Source of the DNA: Nanobdellota archaeon
Lineage (GTDB): Archaea > Nanobdellota > Nanobdellia > Pacearchaeales > GW2011-AR1
Direction: 5' to 3'
DNA length: 49,101 nt
Assembly: GCA_020053375.1 (NCBI GenBank)
Contig: JAGVNG010000007.1
Span: forward strand, 1-49,101
Numbering within the stretch: the stretch's first letter is position 1; each line of letters begins with the position of its first letter. Shown piece by piece: positions 36,518 through 45,621 of this stretch. The position numbers were made by a program, and so were the translations under genes. The notes beneath the pieces are model-generated. The model saw nothing but the letters and a program-made list of their open reading frames with translations. It did not search any database and was not told the DNA's origin.

Positions 36518-37885
36518 TCAAAACTTCATGAATTTACCGTCAGAAGAAAGATGAGCTGTTTCCCCGAACTTGTATCCCATTTCCTTTGCAAGCTCTATCA
36601 AAGGAGTTTCCTGCTGAAGAGTTCCATGAGCTGGGATAACATGCTTTGGCACAAGCATTTCAATCAAGTCACGCAAATCCTCTCTTCCAGCGTGACCTGA
36701 CACATGAACATCAGTCTGTATTCTTACGCTTTTTCTCATTAGTTTCTTGTCCATTTTGTCCCTTGCATGAATATTTACTGATACCGGAATAACACTTGAA
36801 GAAAATATAACATTATCATCTGCCATAAATTTAAACGGAGTCTCATCATTTACAATCCTGTCAAGTATGGAGCCTGGCTCTGCCTGATGACCAGTGCATA
36901 CTATAAGATACTTTCCTCTCTCGCTATTCAATTTTTTCAGGAAGCTGTCCACCTGATTCCGGTATTTAATCATCATTATATCTTTCTTGAATGAGCATTC
37001 ACCAACATTTATTGCGCAATTTACATATTTGTTAAGACTTCTTCCAAGAAATACTATTTTTCTGTTTGTCCTTTTGCCGAAATCAACTATGCTCTTCAGC
37101 CTTGCAATATGCGACGAAAAAGTTGTTATAAAAATGGCGGAATTGGTTTTTCTTACTCTTGAAAATGCATCCTCAACCATATTTCTTGCTATTCTCTCGC
37201 TGGGAGTTCTTCTTTCCATTCCGGAATACAAAGCCTCTATCACAAGAAGCTTTACCCCCTGTTTTCCAATTTCTCTCAGCCTCTTGTAATTGGTAACTTC
37301 TCCTATTACAGGATAATTATCAAATTTATAATCCAATGCATAGAAAAATACTCCCTCGTTTGTATGAAGAGCGCAAAGCACACACTGAAGAGTTGAGTGG
37401 GTCACATGTATAAATTCCAAAGTATATTCATGACTCTGTCCCTTAATTTTCATTGACGAATTCCCTCTCAATATAGTCTGTTTGTTTTTTGAAACCATTC
37501 TGTTGTCTTCAAGAAGAGCATTGAAAAAGGCCATTGTGAAAGGTGTTGCAATAATCTGCGCCTGGGGATACCGATGGGTTATGTAGGGGAGTCCTCCTAT
37601 ATGGTCAAGGTGCGCGTGCCCGATTATGATTGCCCTAACCTTATCTTTCCATCCTGCCTTTTCAAGAATGGTATCATCAGCAATTGCCCCTATCTTCCTT
37701 AATTTCTGCTCGGTATAAGATTGCCCTGGTTTCTGGGGTTCTGTTTCCTGAATTTCTATTACAGGCGGAAGAAACAATCCAGCATCAAATATAAACACGT
37801 CGTCATTTATCTTTAAAGCAGTCATATTCTTGCCTACTTCCTCAAATCCCCCAACAGTGCATACTTCCATTTTATTGTAAGACAC
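36518..37885 (-). CDS. ribonuclease J (MBL beta-CASP)
   Basis: GHAHLDHIGGLPYI; HSTLQCVLC; HVSGHAGREDL; VIPAHG. Confidence 0.92.
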   Translation of the reverse strand: MSYNKMEVCTVGGFEEVGKNMTALKINDDVFIFDAGLFLPPVIEIQETEPQKPGQSYTEQKLRKIGAIADDTILEKAGWKDKVRAIIIGHAHLDHIGGLPYITHRYPQAQIIATPFTMAFFNALLEDNRMVSKNKQTILRGNSSMKIKGQSHEYTLEFIHVTHSTLQCVLCALHTNEGVFFYALDYKFDNYPVIGEVTNYKRLREIGKQGVKLLVIEALYSGMERRTPSERIARNMVEDAFSRVRKTNSAIFITTFSSHIARLKSIVDFGKRTNRKIVFLGRSLNKYVNCAINVGECSFKKDIMMIKYRNQVDSFLKKLNSERGKYLIVCTGHQAEPGSILDRIVNDETPFKFMADDNVIFSSSVIPVSVNIHARDKMDKKLMRKSVRIQTDVHVSGHAGREDLRDLIEMLVPKHVIPAHGTLQQETPLIELAKEMGYKFGETAHLSSDGKFMKF

Positions 37886-38040
37886 CTACAGTTTCTTCAG
37901 AAGATGTAAGGCTTCGCGATGCAAATTTCTTTGCATCTGGACAATCAACTTCCCTTTTATTTAATTTCATTATTATTTTCCTCTTTTTATTCTAATATTT
38001 AGAAAGATAGTTTTAATAATGTTGCTGTTTTATTTTTATT

Positions 38041-38316
38041 ATGAAATCTCTAAAGCCATCAATGAGGGAAAAGAAGAGATATCTTCTTGTTAAAGGCAGT
38101 AATCTAAGGGAAAATATCGAGAAATCCATCTTTGATTTTATTGGGGTGTTGGGTATGTCGAAGGCAGGTTTGGAATGGATAAAATCAAGCTCGGATTCTG
38201 CAGTAATTGCCGTAAATCGAGGAAGTGTTAACCATGTAAGGGCATCTTTTGCCGTCTGGCCCGAGAAAATAGAAGTAAAAAGAGTCAGTGGAACATTGAA
38301 GGGATTGAGGGGCTAA
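38041..38316 (+). CDS. rnp2: RNase P protein component 2 (Pop5-like)
   Basis: MREKKRYLLVKG...VNHVRASFAV...VKRVSGTLKGLRG. Confidence 0.85.
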   Translation: MKSLKPSMREKKRYLLVKGSNLRENIEKSIFDFIGVLGMSKAGLEWIKSSSDSAVIAVNRGSVNHVRASFAVWPEKIEVKRVSGTLKGLRG

Positions 38317-38417
38317 GCATAATACCGATACTTTGGCGGCACCTGATTTAAAGTTATGTTGGGGGATTTTTGATAACTAAAAAATCAATAAATCACAAAC
38401 TTTAAAAAGAGAAAAGA

Positions 38418-38666
38418 GTGGGAAGAATTATTATGACAATTGATAAAAAATTAATAGAACTCAAAAAGTTCTTAGATGAAAAAATAAAAGAAATAGAGAT
38501 AGAAGAAGTAAGAATAAAAAAAGATAAAAAAGGTCTTAATCCAGAAAGACAACAATATCTGCAAATTAGGTTATCGATTGAAAAAATTTCAACGTCTGGA
38601 CAAAGACTAGCATATCAAAATGTTAGAGACCAATTATACAGTTTATTTCCAAAATTAAAATATTAA
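38418..38666 (+). CDS. hypothetical protein
   Basis: 82-aa charged ORF. Confidence 0.4.
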   Translation: MGRIIMTIDKKLIELKKFLDEKIKEIEIEEVRIKKDKKGLNPERQQYLQIRLSIEKISTSGQRLAYQNVRDQLYSLFPKLKY

Positions 38667-38845
38667 TCACACATCATATTCAATAATTCTTCCAACATAA
38701 CACAGGGTGTTCTGGTAAGCAGGCATGTTTTCTGCGCAGAAGTTTTTCATACCGAAAAACTTAAAAATAGCCAAGTTTTCTAAATTTCGAATAGGTAAGA
38801 GAAAATAATTAAATTATTATTGAAATCTCTCAAATTACATAGAAA

Positions 38846-39565
38846 ATGGATATATCAACAGATATGCAGCATCAGGCTATGGGATATGACAGAACTGCAA
38901 CCATGTTCTCTCCCGAAGGAACAATTCTTCAGGTGGAATACGCGCAGAAGACTGTTAGATTGGGAAGCTCAAGCATAGGAATGGTATGCACGGACGGGCT
39001 TTTCATACTTGCTGACAAGAGGTCAGAAGACAAGCTCATGGTTTCTAAGTCTGCAAATAAAGTATATGAAATAGACAGCCACATAATAGCAAGCGCTGCA
39101 GGAATAGTCTCTGATGCAAGAGTTTTGATAGAAAAAGCACAGGTTCTTGCGCAGCAGCATAGAGTAACATATGATTCTCCAATAGAGCCTGAACTAATTG
39201 TAAAGGAAATTTCAAACATGAAACAGCAATTCACTCAGTACGGAGGGGCAAGGCCTTTCGGAGTATCAATGATGACGGCCGGATTAAACCAGGACAAGTC
39301 AGAATTATATGTGAGCGATGTGACAGGAAACTACTTCTCATATTATGCAAACGCAATAGGTGAAAACGACGAGAAAATAAGGGAAAAGTTAAGAGAAAAG
39401 TACAAGAAAGACTTGAACATGAAAAAGGCAGCCAAAATAGGTTTGGAAATATTCAAGGAAGTTCAAGGAAGTAAATTTGACATTGCAAGATTTGAGCTTG
39501 TTTATATTGATAGTAAAGATAAAAAAATAAAAAAGTTAGATGGAAAAGAAATCGAAAATTTCTAA
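38846..39565 (+). CDS. psmA: proteasome alpha subunit
   Basis: MGYDRTATMFSPEGTILQVEYAQKTVRLGSSSIGM. Confidence 0.96.
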   Translation: MDISTDMQHQAMGYDRTATMFSPEGTILQVEYAQKTVRLGSSSIGMVCTDGLFILADKRSEDKLMVSKSANKVYEIDSHIIASAAGIVSDARVLIEKAQVLAQQHRVTYDSPIEPELIVKEISNMKQQFTQYGGARPFGVSMMTAGLNQDKSELYVSDVTGNYFSYYANAIGENDEKIREKLREKYKKDLNMKKAAKIGLEIFKEVQGSKFDIARFELVYIDSKDKKIKKLDGKEIENF

Positions 39566-39581
39566 TAAACAAAATTAAAAA

Positions 39582-40250
39582 ATGACCAACACTCTAGCAA
39601 GAATAAAGAAAGCAGGGAAGAATTTCGAGATTATTGTTGATCTTGATAATGCGCTTAAATTCAAGAAAGGATTGTCTACTTCAGTAGAAGCTGAGGCAGG
39701 TAAAATTTTTAGTGATAGCAAAAGAGGACTTGCAGCATCTAACGCTGACCTGACAGCTGCATTTGGAACGAATGACGTAAATGAGATTGCTCAGGGAATA
39801 GTAAAGAAAGGGGAAGTTCTTGTGACTCAGGAACATAGGGATGAGGAAAGGGACAAGAAGATGAAGCAGGTTGTTGATTTCATTGTCACAAATTCTGTTG
39901 ACCAGAACGGAAGGCCATATACTCCAAGCAAAATAAAGTCTTCTCTGGAAGAGGCGCATGTCAACATAAAGAATGTTCCTATTGAAAACCAGATAAAAGA
40001 AATTATGGCTGAATTGAGCAAGATAATTCCGATAAAACTGGAAACAAAGAAAGTAAAGATAACAATACCCGCAATTCATACTGCAAAAGCATACGGAATA
40101 ATATCCTCACACAAGGAAAATGAAAAATGGCTGAATGATGGAAGCCTGGAAGTTGTTGTGAGTGTTCCTGCAGGCATATTGATTGATTTTTATGATAAAT
40201 TAAACGGCGTAACACACGGAAGCGCGCTTACCGAAGAGGTAATGGAATAA
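39582..40250 (+). CDS. SBDS/Sdo1 ribosome maturation protein
   Basis: Recognisable SBDS-family sequence (ARIKKAGKNFEIIVD..., RPYTPSKIKSSLEEAHVNI); conserved synteny with psmA and rrp4. Confidence 0.92.
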   Translation: MTNTLARIKKAGKNFEIIVDLDNALKFKKGLSTSVEAEAGKIFSDSKRGLAASNADLTAAFGTNDVNEIAQGIVKKGEVLVTQEHRDEERDKKMKQVVDFIVTNSVDQNGRPYTPSKIKSSLEEAHVNIKNVPIENQIKEIMAELSKIIPIKLETKKVKITIPAIHTAKAYGIISSHKENEKWLNDGSLEVVVSVPAGILIDFYDKLNGVTHGSALTEEVME

Positions 40251-40254
40251 AGAA

Positions 40255-40971
40255 ATGACAGAAAAAGAAAACAGCACAGAAAGAAAGATAGTAACCCCAG
40301 GAGAAGTAATCTTATCCGGAAATGATTATCTTCCAGGAGAGGGAACGGAAAAAATAGGCAATGATATTGTTGCATTCAGATACGGGCTTGCAGAAGAAAT
40401 AAACAGGCTTGTCAAAGTAATTCCTTTGTCAGGGGTGTATCATCCAAGAAGAGGCAATGTTGTTATTGGGAAAATTAATAATATAACATTCAATGGGTGG
40501 CTTATGGACATAGGCTCTCCTGATAATGCATTCTTGTCTGTTGCAGAATATCCCAAATTTGTGCATAAGAGCGAGCTGGATATGGTAATGAACATAGGCG
40601 ACATGGCTGTTGCAAAAATAAAAGAAGTAAACAGGAAGGCTGTTGACCTGACAATGAGGCTCAAGGGGCTTGGAAGAATTGATGAGGGAATAATAATTCA
40701 GGTTAATCCAAACAAGGTTCCAAGAATAATTGGAAAGGAAGGAAGCATGATAAACCTGATAAAGGAAGAAACGGGATGCAATATAACGGTTGGACAGAAC
40801 GGATTTATATGGATGAAGGGCGACAGCATAGAAAAAGAGCTTTTTGCAAAGAAAGCAATCATGTTCGTAACCGAAAAGTCATTCGTGAGCGGACTTACGG
40901 AAGAAATAAAAAAATGGTTCGAGAAAGAGAAAAATCATCCAAGCATGGCTGATTTAAAGGAGAAGAAATAA
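40255..40971 (+). CDS. rrp4: exosome complex RNA-binding protein Rrp4
   Basis: S1 and KH domains; VPRIIGKEGSMINLIKEETGCNI. Confidence 0.93.
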   Translation: MTEKENSTERKIVTPGEVILSGNDYLPGEGTEKIGNDIVAFRYGLAEEINRLVKVIPLSGVYHPRRGNVVIGKINNITFNGWLMDIGSPDNAFLSVAEYPKFVHKSELDMVMNIGDMAVAKIKEVNRKAVDLTMRLKGLGRIDEGIIIQVNPNKVPRIIGKEGSMINLIKEETGCNITVGQNGFIWMKGDSIEKELFAKKAIMFVTEKSFVSGLTEEIKKWFEKEKNHPSMADLKEKK

Positions 40972-40972
40972 G

Positions 40973-41191
40973 ATGAACGATAGAGTTGAACTTACTGGAA
41001 TGCTGGATGATACTTTAAAGGAGCTAGGAAAAGAAATTGAAAGAAGAAATAAAGAGGGAATTAATTCAAGAGTTTTGGAATTTACAAGAGTTATTGGAGA
41101 ATCCCCGGGAGTGTTAGGAGAGGTAGAGTTAACAAGATATAGCAATGAGTTCAGTAAATTAATGAAAAGAGGAGAATATATTCACGGATAA
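40973..41191 (+). CDS. hypothetical protein between rrp4 and rrp41
   Basis: 72-aa ORF with 1-nt spacing on both sides. Confidence 0.5.
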   Translation: MNDRVELTGMLDDTLKELGKEIERRNKEGINSRVLEFTRVIGESPGVLGEVELTRYSNEFSKLMKRGEYIHG

Positions 41192-41192
41192 A

Positions 41193-41888
41193 ATGACAAC
41201 ATTCAAAAGAACAGACGGAAGAAAACTTGATGAAACGAGGGAAATGAAAGCAAAGGTTGGCATAGTCCCAAATGCAGATGGAAGCGCGATGTTTTCGTTC
41301 GGCGACACAATTGCAATTGCTGCTGTTTATGGACCCAAGAAAATGCATCCTCAGCATCTTCAGGATTCTGAGAAGGGAACATTGAGGTGCAATTACAATA
41401 TGCTTAGCTTCTCTGTCACAGACAGAATAAAGCCGGGACCAAGCAGGAGAAGCATGGAAATAGGCAAGATAACAGAATGGGCATTGAGTCCTGTTGTAAT
41501 GATAGACCAATTCCCAAACACCGTTGTTGATGTTCACATAAATATAATTCAGGCAAATGCATCGACAAGATGCGCTGGAATAAATGCGGCTGCAATGGCT
41601 CTTGCGCATGCAGGAATACCAATGAAGGATATGGTATCAAGCATTTCAATAGGAAAATTGGACAAAACTCTGGTTGTTGATGTAAGCAAGGCAGAGGAAG
41701 ATTGGGAAGATGGAGAAGGCGCAACAGATATTCCAATGAGCTTTACGCACAACGGAGAATTGACTCATATTCAGCTGGACGGAAAAATAAAAAGGGAACA
41801 GCTGAAGGAAGCAATAGAAATGGCAAGAAAAGCCACACAAAAAGTTTATGAATTGCAGAAAAAAGCGTTGAAGGAGACAGTTGAATAA
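41193..41888 (+). CDS. rrp41: exosome core subunit Rrp41
   Basis: RTDGRKLDETREMKAKVGIVPNADGSAMFSFGDTIAIAAVYGP...; RRSMEIGKI. Confidence 0.95.
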   Translation: MTTFKRTDGRKLDETREMKAKVGIVPNADGSAMFSFGDTIAIAAVYGPKKMHPQHLQDSEKGTLRCNYNMLSFSVTDRIKPGPSRRSMEIGKITEWALSPVVMIDQFPNTVVDVHINIIQANASTRCAGINAAAMALAHAGIPMKDMVSSISIGKLDKTLVVDVSKAEEDWEDGEGATDIPMSFTHNGELTHIQLDGKIKREQLKEAIEMARKATQKVYELQKKALKETVE

Positions 41889-41889
41889 A

Positions 41890-42174
41890 ATGAGATACTA
41901 TTATTATGATGTATTTATCCCAGAAAATGATGCTGATGCAAAAAGAGATTTGGAAAAATATGTAGCTGAAAGTAATTCCATTATGACAATGGAATCACCA
42001 ATACATCATAAAGCAAGACATCTGGAAGAATTTGGTCTTAGAGTTCCAGAAATTGATAGTATAGATAAATTCAGAAAAATTATAATGGGAGTTAATCCAA
42101 AAATTGAATGTCGTTTAACAGATGACAGGGTTTTACATAAAATTGGGAGTCGCTACCAAGGAGAAGAAGCATAA
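41890..42174 (+). CDS. hypothetical protein between rrp41 and rrp42
   Basis: ATG at 41890 within the 41881 ORF; ends 1 nt before the rrp42 ATG. Confidence 0.5.
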   Translation: MRYYYYDVFIPENDADAKRDLEKYVAESNSIMTMESPIHHKARHLEEFGLRVPEIDSIDKFRKIIMGVNPKIECRLTDDRVLHKIGSRYQGEEA

Positions 42175-42175
42175 A

Positions 42176-42985
42176 ATGGCAGAATTATATGAGACATCAG
42201 ACGTAACAAGAGAAAGGATAAGAAAATACTTGGAAGAAGGAAAAAGATTTGACGGAAGAAAACCTGATGAATTCAGGGAAATTACAATCGAGCCAGGAGT
42301 TTCAAAAAACGCAGAGGGTTCTGTAAGAGTGAAAATCGGAAAGACAGAGGTTCTTGTAGGAGTTAAGATGGGAGTTGGAGAGCCATATCCTGATTCACCT
42401 GACCGCGGCAACTTAATGGTGACCGCGGAATTCCTGCCTTTAAGTTCTCCAAGATTTGAATTAGGACCTCCAAAATTCAATTCAATAGAAGTTGGAAGGC
42501 TTATTGACAGGATAATAAGAGAAAGCAAATTCATAGAGCTTGAAAAATTATGCATTGAAGAGGGAAAGAAAGTATGGTCTGTTTTCATCGACATATATTC
42601 AATAAATGACGACGGGAATCTTCTTGATGCAGCAGGCATAGGAGCGGTAGCCGCGCTGAAAGTAGCACGAATACCAAAGTACGATGAGAAAGAAGAGAAG
42701 ATTGTTTATGGTGAGTGGACCAGCAAGAACATTCCATTGAGCAAGGATATTCCATTGTCAGTGACACTGCACAAAATAGGAAATTCCATAATAGTTGACC
42801 CAACAAGAGAAGAGGAAGATGTCAGCGAGACAAAATTGACTATCGGGTCTTCAGGGGAATATATTTCATCAATGCAGAAGGGAGATGAGAAGAGCCTGAC
42901 AATAGAAGAAATGCACCAGATGATAGATTTGTCTGAAAAACTCTACAAAAAAATATATTTAAAGCTGGAGAAGTTTATAAAATGA
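42176..42985 (+). CDS. rrp42: exosome core subunit Rrp42
   Basis: RKYLEEGKRFDGRKPDEFREITIEPGVSKNAEGSVRVKIGKTEVLVGVK. Confidence 0.94.
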   Translation: MAELYETSDVTRERIRKYLEEGKRFDGRKPDEFREITIEPGVSKNAEGSVRVKIGKTEVLVGVKMGVGEPYPDSPDRGNLMVTAEFLPLSSPRFELGPPKFNSIEVGRLIDRIIRESKFIELEKLCIEEGKKVWSVFIDIYSINDDGNLLDAAGIGAVAALKVARIPKYDEKEEKIVYGEWTSKNIPLSKDIPLSVTLHKIGNSIIVDPTREEEDVSETKLTIGSSGEYISSMQKGDEKSLTIEEMHQMIDLSEKLYKKIYLKLEKFIK

Positions 42986-43299
42986 TAAAATTAAATAATA
43001 TCTTTGAAGATATTCCAAAAAAAATTACTGGAGAAATTGTTAAGAGATTACTTTCATCAAAAAAATTTATGATAGAGAGAGTAGTATCTGCTGCATCCAA
43101 TCTTCCAAGTCATGTTTATAATCAAAAGGAGGGGGAATTTGTTATGCTTATTGATGGCTATGCTGAGTTAGAATTTCAAAAGCAAATTGTCAAAATGAGA
43201 AAAGGAGATTATATAAATATCCCTCCACATTCAAAACATCGTATACTTAAAACAGATAAAAATACTCAATGGCTATGTATATTTTATAAAACAAAATGA
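42982..43299 (+). CDS. cupin-fold protein
   Basis: GEFVMLIDGYAELEFQKQIVKMRKGDYINIPPHSKHRI. Confidence 0.7.
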   Translation: MIKLNNIFEDIPKKITGEIVKRLLSSKKFMIERVVSAASNLPSHVYNQKEGEFVMLIDGYAELEFQKQIVKMRKGDYINIPPHSKHRILKTDKNTQWLCIFYKTK

Positions 43300-43679
43300 C
43301 AATGAAGATGGATGATTTTACAAAATATGAAGTAGCAAGAATACTTGGAGCAAGGGCTTTGCAAATTGCAATGAATGCCCCTTTGCTGATAAAAATAAGC
43401 AAAGATGATTTGGAAAAAATAAGATATGATCCAATTAAGATAGCAGAAGTTGAATTAAGGTCGGATATTCTTCCAATATCCATAAGGAGGCCTTTCCCAA
43501 TGAAGAGGGAAGGGGAATTAAGGATGCCTAAGGAGCCGAAGATAACCGACGAGAAGATAGAGGAAAAGGAAACCACTGAAGAGGAAGAGATTGTAAAGGA
43601 AGGGGAAATAATGGCTCTTGCAAATCCCGACGATGAGGTTGACGAGGCTGCGGCAGGGGAAGAAGAAGCTGGAGATTGA
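43296..43679 (+). CDS. rpoK: RNA polymerase subunit K (Rpo6) with acidic C-terminal extension
   Basis: KYEVARILGARALQIAMNAPLLI...DPIKIAEVELRSDILPISIRRP; acidic tail EEEEIVKEGE...DEAAAGEEEAGD. Confidence 0.9.
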   Translation: MTMKMDDFTKYEVARILGARALQIAMNAPLLIKISKDDLEKIRYDPIKIAEVELRSDILPISIRRPFPMKREGELRMPKEPKITDEKIEEKETTEEEEIVKEGEIMALANPDDEVDEAAAGEEEAGD

Positions 43680-43738
43680 ATTCTTATAAAGCGGTACAAT
43701 ATCATAAGATTTAAAAATATCTAATTACCCTCTGGTTT

Positions 43739-44101
43739 ATGGTTAAAGTGTCATTAAAAAAAGGTTTAGAATATATATTAATTGCTGGAATATCATTTCT
43801 AAATTATAATTGTGGCACCAATATTCCAGATAAATTAATTAAAGGCAAGGTTGCATTCGAACATTTTAAAATTATTAGATATATATTTCCTTTACATAAT
43901 CATCCCAATTATGTTTTCTTTGTAGAGACTGGAAAAAGCACCAAAAAATTTATGGTGAAAGGTCCTGATGCCTACGTTGCTGATGGAATAGTAAATGAAG
44001 GTGATTCTGTTGAGGTAAATTTAATTGCCGGAGAATATGAAATTATAGAAAATGGGAACTGTTATTGGATTAGGCATTCTAGTATAAAAAAGGTTAACTA
44101 A
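43739..44101 (+). CDS. hypothetical secreted or lipoprotein-like protein
   Basis: Hydrophobic N-terminus ending in LNYNCGTN. Confidence 0.45.
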   Translation: MVKVSLKKGLEYILIAGISFLNYNCGTNIPDKLIKGKVAFEHFKIIRYIFPLHNHPNYVFFVETGKSTKKFMVKGPDAYVADGIVNEGDSVEVNLIAGEYEIIENGNCYWIRHSSIKKVN

Positions 44102-44148
44102 CTTTTTACAATATAAAAACTTAAAAATAGATTGTTTATCGAAAGAAT

Positions 44149-44385
44149 ATGGATAGAAGAAGGAGAAGAAATGGATTGGCATGTCTTGTTGCCGGAGGAT
44201 TAATGATAGGTTTGGGAGCATTCAACTTAGTCACAGAAGAGCCTCTAGATAAGAAGATGTTCAGTTCCAATTATGAATTAATAAATAAAAAGAATTACAG
44301 TGAAAACTGGAAATATTATATTGGGATGGAAGGTTTGGGAGGATTAATGATAGCTAGCGGATGGGCATATCTAAAAAAAAGATAA
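44149..44385 (+). CDS. small two-TM protein
   Basis: Two hydrophobic segments. Confidence 0.45.
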   Translation: MDRRRRRNGLACLVAGGLMIGLGAFNLVTEEPLDKKMFSSNYELINKKNYSENWKYYIGMEGLGGLMIASGWAYLKKR

Positions 44386-44431
44386 AATTTTATTTCTTAT
44401 AAAAATTTATAAATCTGATTGCATTTTCTTA

Positions 44432-45601
44432 TTGATGGCCGTTATAAAGAGTGTTGATGCCAAGTCTGTTCTTGATTCAAGAAAGGAGAAAACAGTATAC
44501 GTGTCTGTGAAAACCGACGTTGGAGTTTTTGGCGCGAGTTCTCCGAATGGAAAGTCAAAGGGAAAATATGAAGCCAGGAGTTATGTGAAGAGCCTTGAAG
44601 AGGACATAAAAATGCTTAAGAAATTCAGCGCTTACTTTTCTTCTGAAAAAATAGAAAAATTTGATGATTTGCGAAGGGTTGAGGATATTGTTGACAGACA
44701 GATAGGAGCAAATACTTTGTTTGCATTGGAATCAGCGATATTAAAGGCACTTGCTAAAGAAAAGAAAAAAGAGATATGGAAACTCATAAATCCCAAAGCC
44801 ATGAGATTCCCAAGACTGGTTGGAAACTGTATAGGGGGAGGAAAACATTCAAAGGGAATAAATTCAAGAAAGCCGGACTTTCAGGAGTTTCTTCTTATCC
44901 CTAATATGAAAAGCGTGAAGGAAAATTGGGAAAAAAACAAAAAATTAAAAGAAGAAGCAAGATACCTGCTAAAAATTCACGACAAGAAGTTTGAGGGTAA
45001 GAAAAATGATGAGGACGCGTGGAACACGAGTATGAATGAAAAAGAAGTATTTGATGTCCTAAAAGAGCTTAATATCCCATTCGGAACGGATGTGGCTGCA
45101 TCAAGTTTCTTCAAAAGAAAAAAGTACTCGTACGAAAATCCGATGCTCAAGAGAACAGAAGAGGAGCAGTTTGAATATGTCTCCAATCTCATAAAAAATT
45201 TCGGATTGTTTTATATTGAGGATCCGTTTGACGAGGAAGATTTTGAAAACTTTGCAAAGCTTCTAAAGAAGTTCCAAAACAGCCTGATAGTAGGGGATGA
45301 CTTGACTGTAACTAATTATAAAAGACTGGAAAGAGCAATTAAGGAAAAAAGCATAAATGCGATAATAGTCAAACCAAACCAGACTGGCTCTCTGCTGGAA
45401 GTTCAGAAAGTGTGCGAACTTGCACTCAAAAATAATATTAAGATTATTTTTTCGCATAGAAGCGGAGAAACTGGAGAAACTATTCTTGCAGACCTTGCAT
45501 TCGGATTCGGAGCTGATTTCTTCAAGTGCGGGATAACTGGAAAAGAAAGAGAAGCCAAGATTAAACGGCTGATACAGATTGAGAAAAGCTTTAAAAACTA
45601 A
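44432..45601 (+). CDS. eno: divergent enolase
   Basis: GGKHSKG, QEF, IEDPFDEEDF, VGDDLTVTN, IVKPNQTGS, SHRSGET; rpoK-eno-rpsB synteny. Confidence 0.88.
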   Translation: MMAVIKSVDAKSVLDSRKEKTVYVSVKTDVGVFGASSPNGKSKGKYEARSYVKSLEEDIKMLKKFSAYFSSEKIEKFDDLRRVEDIVDRQIGANTLFALESAILKALAKEKKKEIWKLINPKAMRFPRLVGNCIGGGKHSKGINSRKPDFQEFLLIPNMKSVKENWEKNKKLKEEARYLLKIHDKKFEGKKNDEDAWNTSMNEKEVFDVLKELNIPFGTDVAASSFFKRKKYSYENPMLKRTEEEQFEYVSNLIKNFGLFYIEDPFDEEDFENFAKLLKKFQNSLIVGDDLTVTNYKRLERAIKEKSINAIIVKPNQTGSLLEVQKVCELALKNNIKIIFSHRSGETGETILADLAFGFGADFFKCGITGKEREAKIKRLIQIEKSFKN

Positions 45602-45621
45602 TTTTGCTGTGAATTTATTAT

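Noticed and set aside
41862-42178. Possible duplicated junction (AAGGAGA...ATAAAATG) on both sides of the small ORF between rrp41 and rrp42
   Set aside because: Short purine-rich match that needs a gap and shifts frame. Not distinguishable from composition, unlike the cca tails.
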